This document shows, one piece after another, positions 4,783 to 9,328 of a DNA stretch of 9,328 bases; positions within the stretch are counted from its first letter, which is position 1; each line of letters opens with the position of its first letter. The stretch is from NCBI GenBank assembly GCA_016786525.1, contig JAEUVW010000418.1:1-9328 (forward strand), in the 5' to 3' direction. A program made the position numbers and the translations under genes. The DNA comes from Chitinophagaceae bacterium (GTDB lineage: Bacteria > Bacteroidota > Bacteroidia > Chitinophagales > Chitinophagaceae). The notes under the pieces are model-generated. The model was not told the DNA's origin, searched no databases, and saw nothing but the letters and a program-made list of their open reading frames with translations.

Positions 4783-7386
4783 TTATTCTTCCATATTCCG
4801 GAAACGCAGCTTGCCGTTCGACAGCAAGGCATCATAAACAGCGTTCAACTCATCGTTTGTTTCCGTGCTTTTCAGATCGCGAACTGCCTGTTTCAGGTAG
4901 GCAGTCTTATAAAGATACAAGGCATCTTTTGTGCTTTTCTTCTTTTCCGTATCCTTATACAGTTTGGCCAGCATAGTCACATAGGGGCTGCGCTGCTTCG
5001 GATCTTCTTCCTTACGGATCTTTGCAGCCAGCAGATCCGTGGCCAGGGCAAAAGCCCGCTCCGAGCGTGCGTTTGCGGCAAACAATGCGAAATTATTCGC
5101 CATATGCCAGCGTTCGCCGGCAGCGTTGGCCCTGAGCAGCGCCGTATCTTCATCGGCAGCATGCGTAGCCACAATTGTCCAGGCCTTACGATCCAGGTTG
5201 GTATTGCTCCTGCCTGCCAGGTAGCGGCGCGCCAGGGTATAGGCCAGCGAATCGTCCAGCTTATACAGAGCTGCCAGCGCATTCCCGGCCACAAAGTAAG
5301 ACGGACTGCTGACGGCCTCCTGCATCAATGCTTTTTGCTCTTTTACTTTCCAGTTGCCCAGCAATTCGAATGCGGCGGCCCGGGTTTTGTTGTTGCCGTC
5401 ATTGGTGGCCACATTGACGATATCCGCAATCCATTTACTCCGCAAATCGTCGTTGGTAAGGGTCCCGATCGTTTTCAATGCAGCCTGCCTTACTGGCGCG
5501 GAACGGTCTTCCAGGCCCCTGGCCAGTATCTTACGGGCGTCTGCATTGCCGGCATCCTTCGGAAGCACACTTTCTACAGCCTGCAGCCTGCTGATAAAAT
5601 CGTCGCAATGCTCCAGCTGTACCAGCCACTGCCTGTAGTCCTTATGATCGATAATGCTGCCGGGCAATACGTGTACTGCGTCCGGCACCACCACCGGGGC
5701 TACCCCGTTCCGGTAGTCGTAGACAAACACTTCTTTTTGCTTGCGCAGCAGCCAGTCCACCGTCTGCCTTTCTGAGCCATAGATCAAGGCCGCCTTTACA
5801 GGCAGTTCGTACAGGCCGGTCCCTTCTTTTTGTACCTGTGCCACGGTTACGGTGAGCTTTTTTGCCGAGGGATCGTCCTGGTATTGCACATCCAGTACCG
5901 GGTGGCCGGCGCGCAGGTACCATTGGTTGAAGAACCAGTTCCAGTCTTTGCCGGTAGCCTCTTCTACTGCCAGGCGCCAGTGTGCGGCTTCCGCAGGACG
6001 CAGCGCATTCTTCGTCAGGTACAGGTTCATCGCTTTGTAAAAAGCAGAGTCTCCCGCCAGCTCGTGCAGGTAGTGCAGGATGGCCCCGCCCTTCTGGTAA
6101 GACACGCGGTCAAACATATCCTCCTTATCCCGGTAGTAATGCCGGACGAGCACCGGGTCTGAATAGTCGGTGTAATCAAGGTATTTTTGCAGATCGCTCC
6201 AGGCCAGCTCATCGGCATACCAGAGGCCGTATTTGTGCTTGCGCCACAGGTATTCGCCATAGGTTGCAAAAGATTCGTTTACCGTCAGGTTGCTCCAGGA
6301 TTCTGCAGTTACATAGTCACCAAACCATTGATGAAACAGTTCATGCGATACTACATCTTCATGGTTTTCATCTTCATACTCCCGCTCGTCCTGGTTCATG
6401 AATTCACCAAACAGGCTGGCCGAAGTATTTTCCATAGCACCGGAAACGTAATCCCGTACCACCACCTGGCTATACTTGTTCCAGGGATAAGGCACACCGG
6501 TTACGTCCGAGAAAAAGCCGATCATCTCGGGGGTGTTTTGAAACATCGTTTTTGCATAAGAGGCAAAAGCGGGTTCTACATAATAATTTACTTCCTTATC
6601 CTGCCAGCGGTCTTTGGCAATATGGAAATCGCCGATCGCAAACATGATCGCATACACCTGTATCGGCTGATCCATCTTCCAGGTATCCGTACGGGTAGCG
6701 CCATGCTCCTTCACCCCTGTGAGTGCGCCGTTGCTCAGGGTCTTGTACTGCGAAGGCACTGTCAGGTCCAGCTCCACGGTAGTACGCATATTCGGCTTAT
6801 CGATGGTCGGCAGCCAGTTGCTGTTGGCTTCCGTTTCACCCTGTGTCCAGATCTGCACCGGTTTGCCTGCTATGGCACTGTCTGCATTGATAAAGTACAG
6901 GCCCCGGTCGTCCCTGATGGCCGCACTGCCGCCTTTGCCGGAGCGCGCATAGGGTTTGGCTACATACTCAATACTGAGCTTCAGCTGTTCGTATCGCGTA
7001 TAGCTTTTATCCAGGCGGATGTGCAGGCGGCTGCTGTCGTAGGTATAGGCCAGGGCCTGATGGCCGGGCTCCAGCTGTACGCTTTTGATATCCATACCCT
7101 TCGCGTCCAGCACCAGCGAATCCACAGCATAAAAATAGGGTTGTAAGCTCAGGGTGGCCCGCCCGTTTGCGGTCTTCTCTTTATAGTCAAAAGATAGAGC
7201 GGCTTGTGTATGCAGGATCCACCATTCCTGCGGAGCAGTGGCGCGGTATTGGTTCATGGGATTACTGAACGCGCTGACGGTGACCGTATCCATACTGGCC
7301 GAAAGGCTGTTGCGGTGTTTGGCGCTGCGGCAGGCACCGATGAAGACCGATCCGAGCAGGATGCAGGCCGATATTTTTTTTAGCAT
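4783..7386 (-). CDS. M1-family zinc metallopeptidase (aminopeptidase N-like) lipoprotein with HEAT-like C-terminus
   Basis: This 867-residue protein is an M1 peptidase. It has the substrate-binding GAMEN motif (316-320) and the zinc site HELFH (348-352) followed after 18 residues by Glu371, giving HExxH-x18-E. Tyr430 in SYQKGG is the likely transition-state tyrosine. All key residues are intact, so it should remove N-terminal residues from peptides. The start at 7386 is chosen because MLKKISACILLGSVFIGAC is a lipoprotein signal with Cys19 as the lipidated residue. An ATG 16 codons earlier would bury that signal. Residues after Cys19 (RSAKHRN) are basic, unlike the acidic export signal of surface lipoproteins in this phylum, so a periplasmic location is likelier. 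The region from about 590 to 760 has HEAT-like helical repeats (for example DRSAPVRQAALKTIG), as in other long M1 enzymes. Substrates are unknown, but nutrient peptide breakdown is plausible. Confidence 0.93.
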   Translation of the reverse strand: MLKKISACILLGSVFIGACRSAKHRNSLSASMDTVTVSAFSNPMNQYRATAPQEWWILHTQAALSFDYKEKTANGRATLSLQPYFYAVDSLVLDAKGMDIKSVQLEPGHQALAYTYDSSRLHIRLDKSYTRYEQLKLSIEYVAKPYARSGKGGSAAIRDDRGLYFINADSAIAGKPVQIWTQGETEANSNWLPTIDKPNMRTTVELDLTVPSQYKTLSNGALTGVKEHGATRTDTWKMDQPIQVYAIMFAIGDFHIAKDRWQDKEVNYYVEPAFASYAKTMFQNTPEMIGFFSDVTGVPYPWNKYSQVVVRDYVSGAMENTSASLFGEFMNQDEREYEDENHEDVVSHELFHQWFGDYVTAESWSNLTVNESFATYGEYLWRKHKYGLWYADELAWSDLQKYLDYTDYSDPVLVRHYYRDKEDMFDRVSYQKGGAILHYLHELAGDSAFYKAMNLYLTKNALRPAEAAHWRLAVEEATGKDWNWFFNQWYLRAGHPVLDVQYQDDPSAKKLTVTVAQVQKEGTGLYELPVKAALIYGSERQTVDWLLRKQKEVFVYDYRNGVAPVVVPDAVHVLPGSIIDHKDYRQWLVQLEHCDDFISRLQAVESVLPKDAGNADARKILARGLEDRSAPVRQAALKTIGTLTNDDLRSKWIADIVNVATNDGNNKTRAAAFELLGNWKVKEQKALMQEAVSSPSYFVAGNALAALYKLDDSLAYTLARRYLAGRSNTNLDRKAWTIVATHAADEDTALLRANAAGERWHMANNFALFAANARSERAFALATDLLAAKIRKEEDPKQRSPYVTMLAKLYKDTEKKKSTKDALYLYKTAYLKQAVRDLKSTETNDELNAVYDALLSNGKLRFRNMEE

Positions 7387-7400
7387 AAGTCTTTTGATCG

Positions 7401-7431
7401 AAAAAATGCCTTTGCAGGGGCAAAGGCATTT
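7401..7431 (-). terminator. Terminator-like hairpin in the leader of the M1 peptidase gene
   Basis: AAATGCCTTTGC (7404-7415) and GCAAAGGCATTT (7420-7431) form a perfect 12-bp stem with a 4-nt loop. On the minus strand the stem runs into six T in total (complement of 7401-7406), the shape of an intrinsic terminator. It ends only 14 bp before the peptidase start codon, so it lies in that gene's 5' leader. It may be a second stop for read-through from recA, or a leader element controlling the peptidase. Confidence 0.55.
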
Positions 7432-7465
7432 CAAAATTAATGTTTTACAACGATGCGATACACAA
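7432..7465 (-). promoter_or_regulatory. Candidate promoter for the M1 peptidase gene
   Basis: On the minus strand TAATTTTG (complement of 7432-7439) fits the Bacteroidota -7 consensus TAnnTTTG exactly, and TTG (complement of 7463-7465) lies 23 bp upstream, at the edge of normal spacing. It directly abuts the leader hairpin, so a transcript from here would start within the hairpin's first arm. The start point is inferred. Confidence 0.4.
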
Positions 7466-7467
7466 TA

Positions 7468-7500
7468 AGCCCTATAAGGTTTTTGAAACCTTATAGGGCT
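7468..7500. repeat. 15-bp palindrome between recA and the peptidase gene
   Basis: AGCCCTATAAGGTTT (7468-7482) and AAACCTTATAGGGCT (7486-7500) are perfect complements around a 3-nt loop. Neither strand has a clean T-run after the stem. The CCTATAAGGTTT core resembles a dispersed palindrome that I recall from many Bacteroidota intergenic regions, so a REP-like element is the best reading. It may add to transcript 3'-end protection after recA. Confidence 0.5.
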
Positions 7501-7507
7501 AAAAGCA

Positions 7508-7543
7508 AAAAGAGGCTGTCTGATTTTTCAGACAGCCTCTTTT
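7508..7543 (-). terminator. Intrinsic terminator of recA
   Basis: A perfect 16-bp stem, AAAAGAGGCTGTCTGA (7508-7523) with its complement (7528-7543), encloses a TTTT loop. On the minus strand it runs into TTTTTGCTTTT. It begins 22 bp after the recA stop codon. This is a textbook intrinsic terminator for recA. Confidence 0.9.
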
Positions 7544-7565
7544 CCTTACTGAAATCTTCAGAAGA

Positions 7566-8567
7566 TTACTTTGTTTGCAGCAGGTCCCTGATCTTGCCTT
7601 CTACTTCGGCAGATACTTCAGGATTATCCTGCAGGAAGCTTTTCACCGCATCGCGGCCCTGGCCGATCTTGGTATCGCCGTAGCTGAACCAGGAACCGCT
7701 TTTGTTGAGCACACCCAGTTCTACACCCATGTCGATGATCTCGCCTACTTTGCTCACACCTTCGCCGAATACGAGGTCGAACTCTACCTGGCGGAAGGGA
7801 GGAGACACTTTATTTTTCACCACTTTCACCCGCGTGCGGTTACCACTGGCCACATCGCCGTCTTTGATCTGGCTTACGCGGCGGATATCCAGGCGGATAG
7901 ACGCGTAGAATTTCAGGGCGTTACCACCGGTGGTTGTTTCGGGGTTGCCGAACATCACGCCGATTTTTTCACGCAGCTGGTTGATGAAGATACAGCAGCA
8001 TCCTGTGCGGGAGATAGTGGCCGTCAGTTTACGCAGGGCCTGGCTCATCAGGCGTGCATGCAGGCCCATTTTGCTGTCGCCCATTTCACCTTCCAGCTCG
8101 CTCTTGGGCACCAGTGCCGCTACGGAGTCTACAACCACTACATCGATGGCGCCGGAAGAGATCAGCCTGTCGGCAATCTCCAGGGCCTGCTCACCGTAGT
8201 CCGGCTGGGAAATGATCAGGTTGTCTACGTCTACGCCCAGTTTGCGGGCATAGTTTGTATCGAATGCGTGTTCCGCATCGATGATGGCGCAGATACCGCC
8301 TTTCTTTTGTGCTTCTGCAATCGTGTGGATCGCGATGGTTGTTTTACCCGAAGATTCCGGGCCGTAGATTTCGATGACACGGCCGCGGGGGAAACCGCCC
8401 ACACCCAGTGCTACGTCCAGGCCCAGCGAACCGGTGCTGATCACATCGATACTGTTGTCCTGCTTGTCGCCCAGCATCATTACTGAGCCCTTCCCGAAAT
8501 CTTTTTCAATTTTGTCCAGTGCTAACTTGAGCACTTTTTGTTTGTCGTCTGCTGCTGCTGCTGCCAT
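7566..8567 (-). CDS. recA: Recombinase RecA
   Basis: This is the 333-residue RecA recombinase, which forms ATP-dependent filaments on single-stranded DNA, drives homologous pairing and strand exchange, and in many bacteria triggers the damage response. Seen in order are an N-terminal helix region (KLALDKIEKDFGKGSVM), Walker A GPESSGKT (residues 69-76), the Glu99 region DAEHAFD, and Walker B VVVVD (143-147). The L2 DNA-binding stretch follows, with NQLREKIGVMFGNPETTTGGNALKFY. A CCC triplet precedes IFINQ, a form I associate with Bacteroidota RecA. The C-terminus stops at IRDLLQTK without the long acidic tail of the 353-residue E. coli protein, so filament formation may be less autoinhibited; that is an inference. 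The Met-Ala start with a run of alanines gives the expected family length. No LexA-type palindrome is seen upstream. The gene has its own terminator and a -7-like promoter element. Confidence 0.99.
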   Translation of the reverse strand: MAAAAADDKQKVLKLALDKIEKDFGKGSVMMLGDKQDNSIDVISTGSLGLDVALGVGGFPRGRVIEIYGPESSGKTTIAIHTIAEAQKKGGICAIIDAEHAFDTNYARKLGVDVDNLIISQPDYGEQALEIADRLISSGAIDVVVVDSVAALVPKSELEGEMGDSKMGLHARLMSQALRKLTATISRTGCCCIFINQLREKIGVMFGNPETTTGGNALKFYASIRLDIRRVSQIKDGDVASGNRTRVKVVKNKVSPPFRQVEFDLVFGEGVSKVGEIIDMGVELGVLNKSGSWFSYGDTKIGQGRDAVKSFLQDNPEVSAEVEGKIRDLLQTK

Positions 8568-8611
8568 TTTCTATGTGTATATTTATTTTTTACGGAGGGA
8601 AGATGATCCTA

Positions 8612-8619
8612 CAAAAATA
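8612..8619 (-). promoter_or_regulatory. Candidate -7 element for recA
   Basis: The complement of 8612-8619 reads TATTTTTG, an exact TAnnTTTG match, 44 bp before the recA ATG, with an A/T-rich leader after it. No TTTG or TTG lies at the usual 17-23 bp upstream, so the -33 element is missing or degenerate. Only the -7 part is supported. Confidence 0.35.
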
Positions 8620-8656
8620 AGGAATCGGCAACTGATTTCCGGGGAAATTATTGGAT

Positions 8657-8678
8657 AAAAACTGCTGTTTGATAACAG
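8657..8678 (-). terminator. Weak terminator-like hairpin after the DUF1456 gene
   Basis: On the minus strand CTGTT and AACAG (complements of 8674-8678 and 8665-8669) form a 5-bp stem with a 4-nt loop, followed three bases later by TTTTT (complement of 8657-8661). It starts 4 bp after the DUF1456 stop. The stem is short and AT-rich, so read-through into recA would be expected. Confidence 0.25.
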
Positions 8679-8682
8679 GAAA

Positions 8683-8931
8683 TTATTCCTTTATTTTTCC
8701 TTCATTTTCTTCCCTTTTACCTCTTTTGTAAATGATGAGGCCGTTCAGGAAATTGCGCAACAGCTGGTCGCCGGCGGCTTTATAACCAGGGTGGTCTTCG
8801 TTCCGGAACAGGTCGCCCAGGGCTCCTTTCGAAATCTCGAAGTCTACCAAAGCGAGAATTTCTATAATATCATCATTTTTAAGGGAAAGCGCCACCCTTA
8901 GTTTCTTTAATATATCGTTGTTGCTGAGCAT
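8683..8931 (-). CDS. Single-repeat DUF1456 (YehS-like) family protein, 82 aa
   Basis: The protein reads MLSNNDILKKLRVALSLKNDDI and continues with a FEISKGALGDLFRNEDHPGYKAAGDQLLRNFLNGL block, which is the DUF1456 pattern. E. coli YehS, as I remember it, is about 156 residues with two copies of this unit. Here only one copy is present (about residues 3-65), closer to YehS's second copy by the LKKLR-x-A-x-SLK-x-DDI and GDQ-L-R-FL spacing. A charged, lysine- and glutamate-rich tail follows. The function of the family is not established. The start at 8931 is chosen because the domain begins right there with the family's usual MLSN. An in-frame ATG 43 codons earlier would translate a non-coding dispersed repeat. 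The gene lies 115 bp upstream of recA with only a weak hairpin between, so some cotranscription is possible. Confidence 0.8.
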   Translation of the reverse strand: MLSNNDILKKLRVALSLKNDDIIEILALVDFEISKGALGDLFRNEDHPGYKAAGDQLLRNFLNGLIIYKRGKREENEGKIKE

Positions 8932-9004
8932 AGGAATATTGTAGTTGTAAAGATAACGGGAGTTCGTCAGTAACATCGCTAAAGAGAACCGCTTGTAAGC
9001 ATAT

Positions 9005-9046
9005 TTAACCACGAAGGTCGCAAAGTGTTCACAAAGAACACAAAGC
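9005..9046. repeat. CACAAAG-type interspersed repeat
   Basis: The plus strand reads TTAACCACGAAGG followed by spaced CAAAG units (9021-9025, 9032-9036, 9041-9045). Inside it GTGTTC (9025-9030) and GAACAC (9036-9041) form a 6-bp dyad with a 5-nt loop. This ACCACGAAGG...CACAAAG pattern is one I recall as a common dispersed element in Bacteroidota intergenic DNA. It sits between the arginase-like gene and DUF1456 and probably marks untranslated sequence. Confidence 0.5.
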
Positions 9047-9108
9047 CCTTGCATGTTCACGCCTTTGTACGGCTATCATAAGGATCCGACGAGCATTCCG
9101 GAAGGCAT

Positions 9109-9328
9109 TTAACGCTTCATACCTTTTATAAAATCGCTGACCAGGTAGGCGATCAGTTTACCCGTACTGAGATCTGTACGGCCATTGGCCAGCTGTGTGG
9201 CCCCTTCGGTCAGGTGCAGGTAACAGGCTTTGGTTTGCCGGGCGCCATAATAAAGGTATTGCCGGGCCTGCAACACGCTGATGCCTGATGGTGTCGCCGC
9301 ACTGGACAAGACACCCTGTATGCAGTCC
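9109..9328 (-). CDS. C-terminal fragment, probable arginase/formimidoylglutamase superfamily
   Basis: The frame is open from the window edge to TAA at 9109-9111 and gives 72 residues. It begins DCIQGVLSSAATPSGIS and ends with a TGKLIAYLVSDFIKGMKR tail. The order Asp, then a Pro-Gly turn (TPSGIS), a helix, a short strand ending in LTEGA, and a final TGKL-x-AYL-V-FI helix resembles the end of ureohydrolase-fold enzymes (arginase, agmatinase, formimidoylglutamase). These hydrolyse guanidino or formimino groups using two Mn ions. The metal-binding motifs would lie upstream, outside the window, so the assignment rests on the pattern of the tail alone. A TTG at 9307-9309 could be misread as a start, but the frame continues through it. 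It could be another Rossmann-like enzyme. No clear terminator follows the stop. Confidence 0.45.
   Translation of the reverse strand, partial: DCIQGVLSSAATPSGISVLQARQYLYYGARQTKACYLHLTEGATQLANGRTDLSTGKLIAYLVSDFIKGMKR

Noticed and set aside
7387..7434. Upstream ATG adding 16 residues (MKCLCPC...) to the M1 peptidase
   Set aside because: The extension is encoded by the leader hairpin and would put the lipoprotein signal in the interior; the ATG at 7386 gives a normal lipobox at Cys19.
7575..8486. 303-codon open frame on the plus strand opposite recA
   Set aside because: It is an antisense shadow of recA with no family resemblance.
9025..9041. GTTC-N5-GAAC dyad as a possible SOS-type box near recA
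   Set aside because: It lies within a dispersed repeat, over 450 bp upstream of recA and beyond another gene, so it is not a plausible recA operator.
8932..9060. 43-residue N-terminal extension of the DUF1456 protein
   Set aside because: It is encoded partly by an interspersed repeat and has no domain; the family's MLSN start coincides with the internal ATG at 8931.
9307..9309. TTG as the start of the last minus-strand gene
   Set aside because: The frame remains open beyond it to the window edge, and the protein reads like the C-terminal end of a longer enzyme.

Overview
The window looks like a stretch of Bacteroidota chromosome, most likely from a Chitinophaga-like member of the Chitinophagales. 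The clues are a RecA of Bacteroidota type, a large DUF2723/GT117 membrane glycosyltransferase, -7 promoter elements fitting TAnnTTTG, A/T-rich leaders without strong Shine-Dalgarno sequences, a signal peptide ending in SKA/Q, and short interspersed palindromes of the kind scattered through Bacteroidota intergenic DNA. The genus is an inference.

Layout. Positions 1-363 (+) hold the C-terminal part of an ABC transporter ATPase. Positions 364-944 hold no recognisable gene but carry a degenerate AT-rich repeat tract, a GC-rich palindrome, several hairpins, and one candidate 36-residue single-pass membrane peptide (775-885, +). Every confident gene after that lies on the minus strand. In order of coordinate these are a small secreted protein (945-1364), a terminator (1496-1529), a 1024-residue DUF2723/GT117 protein (1550-4624), an M1-family metallopeptidase lipoprotein with C-terminal HEAT-like repeats (4783-7386), recA (7566-8567), a single-repeat DUF1456/YehS-like protein (8683-8931) and the C-terminus of a probable arginase/formimidoylglutamase-superfamily enzyme (9109 to the window edge).

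The genes do not form one tight operon. Spacers of roughly 115-180 bp separate most of them, and several spacers carry their own candidate promoter or terminator. The 7401-7543 spacer between recA and the peptidase is dense: it holds a strong recA terminator, a 15-bp palindrome, a promoter-like element and a hairpin with a U-run directly in the peptidase leader. The GT117 protein and the M1 lipoprotein both act in or at the envelope; recA and DUF1456 are housekeeping or unknown. I see no prophage, CRISPR array, insertion sequence, tRNA or rRNA, and no convincing new multi-gene system. The best leads are the small membrane ORF, the structured peptidase leader, the dyad over a candidate GT117 promoter and the one-repeat DUF1456 protein.
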